Source of the DNA: Carboxylicivirga marina
GTDB taxonomy: Bacteria > Bacteroidota > Bacteroidia > Bacteroidales > Marinilabiliaceae
Length of the DNA stretch: 64,000 bases
Reading direction: 5' to 3'
NCBI RefSeq assembly: GCF_016612505.1
Contig: NZ_JAENRR010000021.1
Coordinates: 1 to 64,000 of the forward strand
This document shows, one piece after another, positions 53,513 to 62,643 of this stretch; position 1 is the stretch's first letter; each line of letters begins with the position of its first letter. Position numbers and translations under genes: made by a program. Below the pieces are notes generated by a model. The model was not told where the DNA came from, made no database searches, and saw nothing but the letters and a program-made list of their open reading frames with translations.

Positions 53513-54700
53513 TTAGAACATGATACCAAATCCGGCGTTAAATGTTTTGGCATAACTATCATCGGCAGCCGATTTCACAAACTGCATATCAGCTTTTAAA
53601 ACCGCATTTTGTGTCATCTTCCAGGTTAAACCAGTGGTGATAGCATTTTTGTCGTACGCATCATTCTTTGCAAGGTTACCAGCTACGTTATTATGGGTAT
53701 CAAATGCCTCATAACGAATAAATGGAATCAAGTCAGTTTTAACATTATCAAGATGCTTGAACAAGTTGTACCCTGCCTCTAAATAAAAACCATTTAATGA
53801 GCTTCCAAGATCGCTTCCGGTAAACTCATTGTATTGCTCCGTATTTGATAACGAAGTGTAGTAGTACTGACCACGTAACTGCAAACCTCCGTAAGTGTAA
53901 CGAGCATCAAGTCCAATCATTGACATACCAATAGTTGATGAGTCGGCTGCAGCAACAGCTTCCTTATCACTCTTTTCGATACCGTCATAAAGTGTGCTTT
54001 GCGAATTACCAAAGTATCCTGAAAGACCTACATTTAATCCTCTGATGCCGAAATATTCAACTTTACCCGTAAAGTTTGGAGAGCTTACATATGCTTCCGC
54101 ACCCTTTTGACGACCTTTGCGCAGGCCGTTTTTGCCGCTGAATTTTGCCGAGCCGTCATAACCATTAAAACCGCCTACTACATATGCTTGATAACGAATA
54201 GATGCAGGCAAAATATTACCAGTAAAACCGGCACCAATTTCACGCCATGTTGTAGGGGCTATGTATTTGTCAACTAATGGACGTTCCACACCATTAAAAG
54301 TGTTTGGCTCGTGATATTCGTTAACGATACCCATTGGTATAAGCATTAAACCTCCACGAAACTGGAATGCATTCGATATTTTATGCTGAATGAAAGCCTG
54401 CTCTACATATACTTCTTTTACATGTTCAAACTCTAATTCTGTTACGAATTGTGTCTTTTCATTGAAGTTGTAACCAAATAGCATAACAACACGATGAACA
54501 TCTAGTTGTCCATTGTTGTATGTGTCGCCATCAAGAGCTTGATTGTAGTGAACCTCGCCATAACCACCAATGGTTAATCCCTGATTAGAGTTTAGCAGAC
54601 GTTGAGCTGAGTTGACTTGTTGCTGACTAGCATTGTCTGTTTGTGCAAATCCGTTAGTAAATATTGCCGCAATGGCAACAAGTATTAAAATCTTCTTCAT
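53513..54700 (-). CDS. Outer-membrane porin
   Basis: A 395-residue outer-membrane beta-barrel. The ATG at 54700 starts signal peptide KKILILVAIAAIFTNGFAQ; a frame to 54736 adds 12 residues. The body has alternating strands, NSNQGLTIGGYGEVHYNQ near the start, HRVVMLFGYNFNEKTQFVTELEFEHV, and the terminal strand FNAGFGIMF with C-terminal Phe. It resembles phosphate-selective or other Bacteroidota porins in which a short coiled N-terminal region precedes the barrel. Substrate unknown. The FMN-binding gene follows in the same unit. Confidence 0.88.
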   Translation of the reverse strand: MKKILILVAIAAIFTNGFAQTDNASQQQVNSAQRLLNSNQGLTIGGYGEVHYNQALDGDTYNNGQLDVHRVVMLFGYNFNEKTQFVTELEFEHVKEVYVEQAFIQHKISNAFQFRGGLMLIPMGIVNEYHEPNTFNGVERPLVDKYIAPTTWREIGAGFTGNILPASIRYQAYVVGGFNGYDGSAKFSGKNGLRKGRQKGAEAYVSSPNFTGKVEYFGIRGLNVGLSGYFGNSQSTLYDGIEKSDKEAVAAADSSTIGMSMIGLDARYTYGGLQLRGQYYYTSLSNTEQYNEFTGSDLGSSLNGFYLEAGYNLFKHLDNVKTDLIPFIRYEAFDTHNNVAGNLAKNDAYDKNAITTGLTWKMTQNAVLKADMQFVKSAADDSYAKTFNAGFGIMF

Positions 54701-54999
54701 TGTTAAAAATGTTTCCCGTTGTTTTAAAATCCCCAACTTCGATTAGTGGAATTGATTATTTGATGGCAAAATTAAGGGATAACTCTTTGGTGTAAAATCC
54801 CTAAAAGTTGGGAAAAAGAGGTAGGGTTTAGTGAGGTGTAGTAGTGTTTGGGTATATTGTAATGTGCAGTTAGTTAGGTTCTAGGAGGAGTGTGAGAGAT
54901 GTTTTTTGTTTTTTGATAAATAGACTTATCCCTACAAATAGGGATAAAAAAAACTTCCACCATAACTGATGGAAGTTTCAATTTTTCAATAGATAATCC
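54701..54999 (-). promoter_or_regulatory. Porin promoter region with AGGGATA-type motifs
   Basis: On the minus strand TAATTTTG (54774-54767) fits the -7 element of the porin gene. AGGGAT (54775-54780) and ATCCCT (54797-54802) are inverted around it, and a perfect palindrome TTATCCCTA-CAAA-TAGGGATAA lies at 54926-54947. The shared half site suggests an operator for one regulator. Confidence 0.45.
54951..54979 (-). terminator. Terminator of the 92-residue protein gene
   Basis: AAACTTCCA and TGGAAGTTT form a 9-bp stem; on the minus strand it is followed by eight Ts. Confidence 0.85.
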
Positions 55000-55278
55000 T
55001 TAAAGAGCGTTAGTGTCTTTAGAAATGGATAAGAATTTTTCCATCATATCTTTTCTAAGATTTTGATAGTAAGATTTTACCATTTTAGGATTGTCTTTAG
55101 CATCTGGATGATTGGCTCTTGCAACTAAATCATTTCTAAATTCAATTGCCTTTACCATTACTTCAGCAATTTTATCATTATCAACATCTTCCTTAACTAA
55201 CTGCTTCACATACGCTTCAGTTACAAGTTCAGAAGCAAGGAAGTTGATGTCTTTTTTTAATTCTCTAACACTAGCCAT
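55000..55278 (-). CDS. Conserved small helical protein
   Basis: A 92-residue soluble helical protein I do not recognise by name. The start ASVRELKKDINFLASELVTE is shared by a conserved Bacteroidota family of unknown function, as far as I recall. The middle has DNDKIAEVMVKAIEFRNDL and the C-terminus NPKMVKSYYQNLRKDM. There is no signal peptide, metal motif or Cys. It has its own terminator and appears monocistronic. Confidence 0.85.
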   Translation of the reverse strand: MASVRELKKDINFLASELVTEAYVKQLVKEDVDNDKIAEVMVKAIEFRNDLVARANHPDAKDNPKMVKSYYQNLRKDMMEKFLSISKDTNAL

Positions 55279-55450
55279 ATTATTATGTTTTAATGTATTA
55301 AGTACAAATGCAAATGTAAGTAATTATTAATTAACCAAAAATGATAGGCAGGGATTAAGCTTGGTAATGCCTGTAAACTAATTGAATAGTGTTTGGTGAA
55401 TAAACATTAAATATAATTACTTGTTGTAAACCATAAGCAAACCTTAGATA

Positions 55451-57496
55451 ATGAGACCAGTAAAAGGCTATATAATTTCATCTCCCATTACTATTTACGT
55501 TTTATTAATAATACTGTTGACATCTTGCGATGGTCTTGAAAAGAAATCAACTTTTATAGATTCTGCAGATGCGGTTCAAATACAAGATGAATTTATAACA
55601 TACTCTGAAGCCATAGTAGGTGAAGAAGGTGAGTTACTTAAACTCGCCAATAATGATACTATTACCTGGAAAAGCCTATCAGAGTTCGCAATTACTGAAG
55701 AATCTGTAAATCTGTTCTTAAAAGTAGAGTTGACATATCATTCCTCATGTATCGTTAATCTCAAAGGTGCGCAGATTATAGAGCTTGTTGAACTTCAGGA
55801 TTCAATTATTATTAAAAGAAAGAATGCGGGTGTTCTTGCCGAAAACCAGCGACTGTACAGATATAAAGACAAGCCATGGGTGATTTTAGATGCAGCAACT
55901 GGTGATAAAAGTACGATATATGCCTCGGTAGAATATGGAAGAGGAATTAAGAAACCTATTGTTTATCTGTATGATGAGCAAGTAGTGTTTGATAAATTAC
56001 TAGTTAAAAAATTTATAGAAGGTGTTCTGATTGGTGCTTTGGTCATTTTGTTGATTATCAACTTGATATTTTTGATTTCAACACGTGATAAGGTTTATTT
56101 TCCATACTTATTATACGTTGCGTCATTTACTTTATTGTTTTTATTACGCGAATCCATCATATATGAAATCATCTCTTCAATATGGCTTCCGAGGTTTATT
56201 GATGCTTTGCTATTCATTACAACAGGAATGTTGATTATTTCTTATCTATGGTTCGCGAGTCGGTATTTACATCTCAAAACAAAACAATCATATTGGTATA
56301 AAATTGTGCGACTGAGTATGGTCGGAACCATCGTCATCGTGGCGTTAATTTATGTGTTGCGACTTGTGGCTCATAGCTCTTCTACAATTCCTGTTACAAT
56401 ATGGTCGGTAGGTATTTTTCTTTTAATAAATATTCCGGCCTGGAAACGATTACGTTTTTATAAACCAGCATTTTTATTGCTTTTGAGTAATATCATTCTA
56501 TCTCTGGGAGGAATTGTAAATTTATTGATTGGTATTCAAACCAATTCGATGCTGGTTAATCATGCATTGGAGATTGCTGTGGTGTTGCAGATGGTTATTT
56601 TCTCTAAAGGAATTGGAGATAGGGTGAAGCTTGAAATGCAAGAAAAACATCGGGCTCAAAAAGATGCTATGCGAATGCTGGAAGCAAAAGTAGTAGAGCG
56701 AACGGCTGAAGTAACCATGCAAAAGGGGATTGTTGAAAAGAAAAATAGGTCTATAATTGATTCTTTGAATTATGCACATCATATTCAGGCTGCTATTCTT
56801 CCACCGGCCAAACTGTTAAAAGATACATTAGGTGAGTGTTTTGTTTTGTATAAGCCAAAAACGATTGTAGCTGGTGATTTCTATTGGATGGAAAAAGTTA
56901 ATGGACGAGTATTTTTTGCTGTGGCCGACTGTACAGGTCATGGTGTGCCCGGAGCTTTGCTTAGTGTTATGTGTAGTAATATTCTTAGTCGTGCAGTTAA
57001 AGAAATGCAATTATACCAACCGTCAACTATTCTTGATGCGGCTGTTAATTTATTAGAGGGCTATTTCGAAAAAAGCACCAAAGAAGTTAAGGATGGTATG
57101 GATTTGGCACTGTGTTGCTTGCATAGTGATTCGAGGCTATTGGAATATGCCGGAGCAAATAATCCACTTTACCTAGTACGAAATGATGAATTAGTAGAGT
57201 TTAAGCCTAACCGACAGCCTGTTGGTAAATATCGAAAGCGTCAACTATTCAATAATCATGTAATTGAATTAAGAAAAGGAGATTGTGTGTACTTGTCATC
57301 AGATGGTTATGCAGATCAATTTGGCGGTGAGAATGGCACAAAATACAGATATAATCGTTTTAAAGATTCACTAATTAGTATTCACACACTTGAGATGAAT
57401 AAACAGGAAAATTGGTTGAATGAAACCATTGAAGATTGGAAAGGTGATAACGACCAAATCGATGATATTTGTGTAATGGGATTAAGGATGACGTAG
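55451..57496 (+). CDS. 7TM receptor-like SpoIIE-type protein phosphatase
   Basis: A 681-residue membrane signalling protein. The N-terminus (ending LLTSCD) is a signal peptide or lipoprotein signal. An extracytosolic sensor of the 7TMR-DISM kind spans about 30-185, seven helices about 190-395, and a coiled coil about 395-445 (AEVTMQKGIVEKKNRSI). The PP2C-like SpoIIE domain (about 460-680) has VAGDFYWMEK and VADCTGHGVPGALLS for metal ligands and SSDGYADQFGG near the end. Such phosphatases act on Ser/Thr-phosphorylated anti-sigma antagonists. No partner gene lies nearby. Confidence 0.9.
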   Translation: MRPVKGYIISSPITIYVLLIILLTSCDGLEKKSTFIDSADAVQIQDEFITYSEAIVGEEGELLKLANNDTITWKSLSEFAITEESVNLFLKVELTYHSSCIVNLKGAQIIELVELQDSIIIKRKNAGVLAENQRLYRYKDKPWVILDAATGDKSTIYASVEYGRGIKKPIVYLYDEQVVFDKLLVKKFIEGVLIGALVILLIINLIFLISTRDKVYFPYLLYVASFTLLFLLRESIIYEIISSIWLPRFIDALLFITTGMLIISYLWFASRYLHLKTKQSYWYKIVRLSMVGTIVIVALIYVLRLVAHSSSTIPVTIWSVGIFLLINIPAWKRLRFYKPAFLLLLSNIILSLGGIVNLLIGIQTNSMLVNHALEIAVVLQMVIFSKGIGDRVKLEMQEKHRAQKDAMRMLEAKVVERTAEVTMQKGIVEKKNRSIIDSLNYAHHIQAAILPPAKLLKDTLGECFVLYKPKTIVAGDFYWMEKVNGRVFFAVADCTGHGVPGALLSVMCSNILSRAVKEMQLYQPSTILDAAVNLLEGYFEKSTKEVKDGMDLALCCLHSDSRLLEYAGANNPLYLVRNDELVEFKPNRQPVGKYRKRQLFNNHVIELRKGDCVYLSSDGYADQFGGENGTKYRYNRFKDSLISIHTLEMNKQENWLNETIEDWKGDNDQIDDICVMGLRMT

Positions 57497-57565
57497 CTGT
57501 TGAAATTTAATGATTTACATCTTACCTTTTTCGTATGATTGAAAACTATAATCAAACCTATTTAT

Positions 57566-58537
57566 ATGATTAAATACTTCTTGCCTTTGCTGCTAATTTT
57601 GGCAGCTTGCTCCCCGCCCCAAAGAGGGACAAATGAAATTCTGCCATCGTGGAACGACGGTATTGCCAAGCAAACAATTATTGATTTTGTGGATAAAACG
57701 ACGACGAAGTCAAGCCCAGAATTTATTGAAGTTGAAGATAGGATAGCTGTTTTTGATATGGATGGCACTATTTTACTTGAAAAACCTAATTATGTCATTT
57801 TCGATTTTGCGATTCGTGAAATGCATAAACGAATGGCAGAAAAGCCTGAACTGAAAGAAAAACAACCATTTAAAGCTATTGCAGAAGAAGATTGGTCGCA
57901 CTTTAAGAAGGTGCGCTACTTTGCCCCCGATGGACTTTATAGTGTTTTGCTCTTCGCTACTGATGGCATGACCAACACAGAATATCAGGAAGCTGTTCGT
58001 AATTATTTCACCAACGTGAAAGATAAACGCTATAATGAGTCGTATAAATATTTGGTTTATGAGCCTGTAATCGAGATGATTGACTTGCTTAAAGAGAATG
58101 GTTATGAGGTGTATATTGTATCAGGTTCCGATCCACAGTTTACCCGTACTTTTTGTGCCGAAGTAATTGGCATTCCTGAAACCAATGTAATTGGTTCGAC
58201 GGTGTTAACCACTTTTAATGAAGAAGTGGGGGCATCAACTTTAACGCGTCAGCATGAGTTTGTACAGCCAATCAACGATGAGGCCGGAAAGCCAGTTAAT
58301 ATACTCAACAAAATAGGAAAAGTACCGGTTGTTGCTATCGGTAATTCCAGAGGCGACTATCATATGTTGCAATACTCGAAGAATAAATCTGTAAGTCTTC
58401 AAATGTTAGTTAATCATGATGACGATGTGCGTGAATACAAGTATAATCATGAGGACTTAAGGCAGTTGTGTGCTGATAAGGATTGGATTGAGATAAGTAT
58501 GAAAAAAGATTTTAAAGTAATATTTAAAGAAAGATGA
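57566..58537 (+). CDS. HAD family hydrolase, lipoprotein
   Basis: A 323-residue exported HAD phosphatase-like protein. ATG at 57566 opens the signal peptide IKYFLPLLLILAACSPPQ with lipobox Cys; a TTG frame starts 27 bases upstream. Motif I is VFDMDGTI, motif II lies at VSGSD, and motif IV is IGNSRGDY. It likely removes phosphate from small substrates in the periplasm. Its stop overlaps the ATG of the following gene (ATGA at 58534), which links the two in translation. Confidence 0.9.
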   Translation: MIKYFLPLLLILAACSPPQRGTNEILPSWNDGIAKQTIIDFVDKTTTKSSPEFIEVEDRIAVFDMDGTILLEKPNYVIFDFAIREMHKRMAEKPELKEKQPFKAIAEEDWSHFKKVRYFAPDGLYSVLLFATDGMTNTEYQEAVRNYFTNVKDKRYNESYKYLVYEPVIEMIDLLKENGYEVYIVSGSDPQFTRTFCAEVIGIPETNVIGSTVLTTFNEEVGASTLTRQHEFVQPINDEAGKPVNILNKIGKVPVVAIGNSRGDYHMLQYSKNKSVSLQMLVNHDDDVREYKYNHEDLRQLCADKDWIEISMKKDFKVIFKER

Positions 58538-59331
58538 AAATTTTAAAAGCATCGTTGTAGCGCTAATATTTATGGGTATAAATGTGCAGGCGCAGGATGA
58601 TAATGTATCGGCAGATTCCAATTTGGCTCAAGCCAACAATCCGCTTGCTAAAATGACAGCGCTTAATTTTCATAACTATTATATTCCAAAGCTCAACGAA
58701 GCACCTGAGTATGTTGATTTAAATACCTCCTGGATTCGTTTTGCCAAACCTTTTGCAGGTGGAAAATTACTATTAAGGATTTCTGCTCTCTTGGTGACTA
58801 AACCTGAAGCGCCTCTTGCTAATGGAGGTTGGCAGATGAAATCAGGCTTAGGTGAAATAAAAGCTTTCTTATTCTATAGTTTTATCTCAGAACCAACAAA
58901 AACAATTGGAATTGGTCCATTGATTTCTGCTCCAACCGAAACAGAAGATGGACTTGGCGCTGGAAAATGGCAGGCCGGTTACGCTAATGTTGCTTTTGTG
59001 GCAAAGTCACCGCTGATTCAATATGGCTACTTATTAACCTGGCAGGCATCATTTGCAGGAGATGAAGATAGAAATGACAAGTTTATTTGCTTTTCAGTCA
59101 TTTAGTATGTGGCAATTAGGAAAAGGAACGTACCTGCGTTCGGCATCCATTTGGGCATTTGATCTTAAAAATCATATGTTTCACGTTCCTTTTAGTATCG
59201 GGATAGGTAAGATTGTAAAAGTTAATAATACAGTATTTAACTTATTTGTAGAGCCTCAGTACTCTTTTATACATCAGGGAATCCAACCACAAGTGCAGTT
59301 GTTTGCAGGTATCAATCTACAGTTTAATTAG
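58534..59331 (+). pseudogene. Outer-membrane beta-barrel protein gene with two frameshifts
   Basis: Reading from the ATG overlapping the HAD stop, the expected signal peptide needs one more base in the A4/T4/A4 stretch after the start: in the shifted frame 58545-58602 gives KSIVVALIFMGINVQAQ, a clear signal peptide with no start of its own. The body runs in that frame to a stop at 59105 (residues such as NTSWIRFAKPFAGGKLLLR). Near 59075-59090 homology moves to the frame that gives LFAFQSFSMWQLGKGTYLR and ends YSFIHQGIQPQVQLFAGINL. The two shifts cancel each other. It could be a young pseudogene or two assembly errors. The product would be a barrel-type transporter-like protein of about 265 residues. 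Confidence 0.75.
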
Positions 59332-59538
59332 TGATTTTTATAGGGAGAATCAGTATGCACTTGATTCTTTAAAAACATCAACGTAAATTAACTGATCAAA
59401 TATTTAGAATGTTCATTGAACAACTATTGTTGATTGTCCGTTATTTATTGAGATGAATAATTTGAAAAGTTTTTGATCATATTAATATACGGCAGCTAGT
59501 AGATAACAGAATATTCTTTAATAAACTTAAATACTAAA

Positions 59539-60003
59539 ATGATGAGAAAATTAATTTTTGTTTTTGCGTTAATCGCAGGAGTGGCATTTGGAAGTTATGC
59601 ACAAGAGGTAGGTGTTCGATTTGGTGGTGTTAATGGTGGCGGTGGAGCTGCTGTTGATGGGATCTTTTCATTAGGTAAATTTAGCCGTGTCCATGCCGAT
59701 GTTGGATTTTTCGATAGTGCAGTGGGTATCGATGCGTTGTGGGATTTCCTATACAAACCTCTACAGGTTGAGAAATCAACTTTTCACTGGTATGCTGGTG
59801 TTGGTCCATCAATGACCATTGGTGATGTTTTCTGGCTCGGCGTTTCTGGTGAATTAGGTATTGAGTATCGTTTTGCAGGTGTTCCAATTGCAATAGGTGC
59901 TGATTGGCGACCAACTTTTTGGATTATCGATGATACGCGCTTTGGTGCTGACTCATTTGGATTGAATGTACGTTGGGTGTTTGGCAGTAAATCTAGCAAC
60001 TAA
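59539..60003 (+). CDS. Small outer-membrane beta-barrel protein
   Basis: A 154-residue secreted protein: signal peptide RKLIFVFALIAGVAFGSYAQ, then alternating strands with Gly and aromatic residues (EVGVRFGGVNGGGGAAVDG, FHWYAGVGPSM, GVSGELGIEYRF, FGLNVRWVFG). This is the pattern of small eight-stranded outer-membrane barrels common in Bacteroidota. No function is known to me. It has its own terminator and follows the frameshifted barrel gene. Confidence 0.85.
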   Translation: MMRKLIFVFALIAGVAFGSYAQEVGVRFGGVNGGGGAAVDGIFSLGKFSRVHADVGFFDSAVGIDALWDFLYKPLQVEKSTFHWYAGVGPSMTIGDVFWLGVSGELGIEYRFAGVPIAIGADWRPTFWIIDDTRFGADSFGLNVRWVFGSKSSN

Positions 60004-60024
60004 TTATTTATTCAATTAATATTG

Positions 60025-60057
60025 GAAACCCGTTGTATGAGCAACGGGTTTTTTTGT
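60025..60057 (+). terminator. Terminator of the small barrel gene
   Basis: AAACCCGTTG and CAACGGGTTT form a perfect 10-bp stem with a 6-nt loop, followed by a T-run. Confidence 0.92.
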
Positions 60058-60201
60058 GATGAAATGAGTAATCTATGAAAAATGGATGTTCGTCTATGAA
60101 AATGTGACGTTAACCAAAATAAAGTCGATTAGCTTATTGTTTAATGCTCTCTTATGTAGTGCTTTGTTATCTTTGATACGCTAAACCGAAAACCCGGAGT
60201 T

Positions 60202-60570
60202 GTGTTGAGAGGAAAAGTGTATTTGTTAAAAACTTGCAGTACTTGTAAAAGAATACTCAAGCAAGTTAAGCTCTTTGGAGATTTTGAAGTACGAGATGTC
60301 AAAACCGAACCATTAACGATGGATGAAGTTGATGAATTGGCAGGTAAAGTTGGTGGTTATGAGCTGATTTTCAATAAACAATCTCAAAAGTACAGACAAG
60401 AAGGACTTAAAAATAAGGATTTAACAGAAGAAGAGTATAGGCAATTGTTAAGTGAAGAGTACACTTTTTTGAAACGACCAGTTTTTGTAATTGACGATAA
60501 GTTATTTGTTGGAAATAGTAAAACAACCATTGATTTACTAACTAAGTATTTAGCTTCAACAAATAAATAA
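60202..60570 (+). CDS. ArsC/Spx family thioredoxin-fold protein
   Basis: A 122-residue cytosolic protein of the arsenate reductase (ArsC/YffB/Spx) family. The active-site region reads KTCSTCKRILKQ, a CxxC pair near the N-terminus. Then VRDVKTEPLTMDEVDELA, and near the C-terminus LKRPVFVIDDKLFVG, where family members have the conserved RP. The start is GTG at 60202; a GTG at 60217 would give the MYLLKTCSTC start and may be the true one. A -7 element TATCTTTG lies at 60168-60175. Whether it reduces arsenate or has a redox or Spx-like role is not clear. Confidence 0.85.
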   Translation: MLRGKVYLLKTCSTCKRILKQVKLFGDFEVRDVKTEPLTMDEVDELAGKVGGYELIFNKQSQKYRQEGLKNKDLTEEEYRQLLSEEYTFLKRPVFVIDDKLFVGNSKTTIDLLTKYLASTNK

Positions 60571-60615
60571 GATATCCATTACTACCTAACCCAAATTTTA
60601 GAAACCACGTAGTAA

Positions 60616-60648
60616 TAAAAAGGCTTCCGTTCTGGAAGCCTTTTTTGT
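60616..60648. terminator. Bidirectional terminator
   Basis: AAAAAGGCTTCC and GGAAGCCTTTTTT form a 12-bp stem around a short loop between the convergent ArsC-like and PS-10 peptidase genes, with A and T runs on the two sides. Confidence 0.9.
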
Positions 60649-60649
60649 T

Positions 60650-61924
60650 TTATTCATACATTATTTCATTAATCTTCTCTATCACGGTGTTCTGGGTCTC
60701 AAGTGGAAGTGTTCTTATTCGTGTTAAATGAGAGCCTTCAGGAGCAACTGCTCTCATCGTATTTGTTAGTTTACTGTTAATTATTGAGGTTGAGCCCCAA
60801 GGATCATTTTGTCCGATGATGGCGATGATTTCCGGATTGAATTGTTGCAATTGTTGCATCACTAATTGCATGGTTGGCTGAAAGGTTAAGGTGTCTCCGC
60901 CCGGGGCAAACATGCTACTGCTAATAGTATCGGAATGATATCCTTTTAGGAGTGGAGATAGTTTGCCGGGAACGTATGCGTAATAACCCAGTTCTTTATA
61001 GGCTTGGAAGAAAAAAGGTTTGATGTCATTCCAACTTTGATCAGATACATAGCCAACATCACTTCCTTCTTTTAAATGGTTAAATAATTCATTGGCAGTT
61101 GCATCATTAGTTGGTATGTCTTCAATATTGCTGCCCCATTGCCAAAATGAAAAAGTATATTCAAGAACAACTAAATCAAAGGCTTTATCATAACCCATTC
61201 TAAACGTATAATTTTTATCCTTGGCATATGTTTTAAAGAGTGGCATAATTTCATCACGTTTCATTAAAACGTTTTGTTGAAAGCTTTCTATTTTTGCTCG
61301 CTCTTCTGGTGTACCTACGTTCATGAAAAAGTCAAACAATCGATGGTCTTCCCTAGACAAATTTATCGGAGCGACATAGGGAACACTTAGATCAACATCA
61401 TCAAGGTAAAATGCTCTATGAAAAATAGCTGTTTGACCGCCTTTTCTAATGCCTGTCGTCAACCATTTTTTGCTATAAAACTTTTTAAAAAATTGGATAA
61501 TGCGATGATGATCAGCTGCAGCTTGTTCAACAGTAAGATATTGCCAGTTGAGACTGTCAGGTCTCGATTCAGCAAAATAGCGATGTTCAATTATTATTTG
61601 GTTAGCCTTTAATAGTTGAGCCAGCTCGGAGGTGTAATTTCTTTTTGCTGAATAACCTTCAGTAACACAAATGACTGGTGCTTCTTTATCCAGGTGGGAT
61701 AACCATATGCGTTGTTTAAATGTTCCCAGTTCGAGATTATTGTGGTCAATTGGTTGCTCAAAAAATATCAACCAGGCATCTTTAAAATGCGTAGAGTCAG
61801 GTGCGATTTTTTCGTGACTTATAATTTCTTTGTGTCCGAATAATTCATTTGGTGTTTGAATAGGAGTAGTGCACCTAGACAGGAATAGTATAATAATTGT
61901 AAGGCTTATAAATGATCTAATCAT
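60650..61924 (-). CDS. PS-10 (S37) peptidase-like lipoprotein, catalytic Ser replaced by Arg
   Basis: A 424-residue exported lipoprotein (signal IRSFISLTIIILFLSRCTT, lipobox Cys). It has the PS-10/S37 alpha/beta-hydrolase fold: FFEQPIDHNNLELGTFKQR, VTEGYSAKRNY, EHRYFAESRP, TVEQAAADHHRI, and GQNDPWG (Asp374) and PEGSHLTRI (His399) for the Asp and His of the triad. The nucleophile elbow, which in relatives reads GISKGGQT, is GIRKGGQT here. The codon is AGA (Arg160), one base away from AGC or AGT (Ser). It is thus probably inactive as a peptidase, or the base is an error. The rest of the protein is full length. Confidence 0.85.
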   Translation of the reverse strand: MIRSFISLTIIILFLSRCTTPIQTPNELFGHKEIISHEKIAPDSTHFKDAWLIFFEQPIDHNNLELGTFKQRIWLSHLDKEAPVICVTEGYSAKRNYTSELAQLLKANQIIIEHRYFAESRPDSLNWQYLTVEQAAADHHRIIQFFKKFYSKKWLTTGIRKGGQTAIFHRAFYLDDVDLSVPYVAPINLSREDHRLFDFFMNVGTPEERAKIESFQQNVLMKRDEIMPLFKTYAKDKNYTFRMGYDKAFDLVVLEYTFSFWQWGSNIEDIPTNDATANELFNHLKEGSDVGYVSDQSWNDIKPFFFQAYKELGYYAYVPGKLSPLLKGYHSDTISSSMFAPGGDTLTFQPTMQLVMQQLQQFNPEIIAIIGQNDPWGSTSIINSKLTNTMRAVAPEGSHLTRIRTLPLETQNTVIEKINEIMYE

Positions 61925-62643
61925 TGTTTCTATATTTTAATAAATCAATGGGTGTATTATGTGCAAATACATAATAGGTTAATGCAAATCAAGTGTGACG
62001 ATACACAGTAGTATTTCACTGAGCGTGTGTCCCTTTTAAAAAAAAGATTGTGACATACGATTGTAGATTCTAACAATCATATAATATTTAAAAAGGAATT
62101 AGATATTAATCTATTCAATATCTTTTTATAATTGCAACACGAGATGTGACTAACTAAAACTGCAAAAAAGACTATTAATTGCAGGAGGTAGTATAAAAAT
62201 CAATTTATCCAGCATTCGTAGAGGCCTTTGCCGGACTTGTTCAATGTATTGAATGGATTAATGTTTCGGTACATTTCATTGCTATTCAGAAAAACTAAAA
62301 TAATTCTTTTTGATGCAAATTGAAATGCATGGTCTTATTTGGATTGATTATAAACAGAGTATGTTTTTCATCTGTATAACGTGGTGAAAATTAGCGTTGT
62401 TTAATTTCGGAATAAAAATTTAGTTAAATAATTGATTCTTTTTGCAACCTTATCAATCAAATAAGAGTATTATAGTTTAGCTTAAAGTAAAGGGTTGGAC
62501 GGTAAAGACTTTTAGCTCAAGTCAGAGCTATTTATTACGAGTAAGCTAAGTTGAAAAGTGTGTTGGGTAGAGTAATTTATTTTGCTTTAGATAGTTACGT
62601 GCGCTCTAAAACGGCGTAAAGAATATTTATAGACCTAATATTA
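61925..62643. other. 719-base non-coding stretch upstream of the large secreted protein
   Basis: No ORF, tRNA or convincing terminator is found. The sequence is AT-rich. A short hairpin (AGCTC / GAGCT) lies near 62511-62530. The region would contain the promoters of the divergent PS-10 and IgGFc-binding-like genes, but I could not place a good -33/-7 pair. Nothing else stands out. Confidence 0.5.

Noticed and set aside
54939-54947. I-SceI-like homing site
   Set aside because: Only the first nine bases (TAGGGATAA) match and no homing endonuclease gene is present.
58572-59105. Separate 177-residue gene starting at the ATG at 58572
   Set aside because: The frame upstream of this ATG gives a clear signal peptide, and the frame downstream of its stop continues the same barrel. 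A frameshifted gene explains it better.
61994-62007. Crp site TGTGACGATACACA
   Set aside because: The half sites are 4 bases apart instead of 6 and the start point of no gene fits it.
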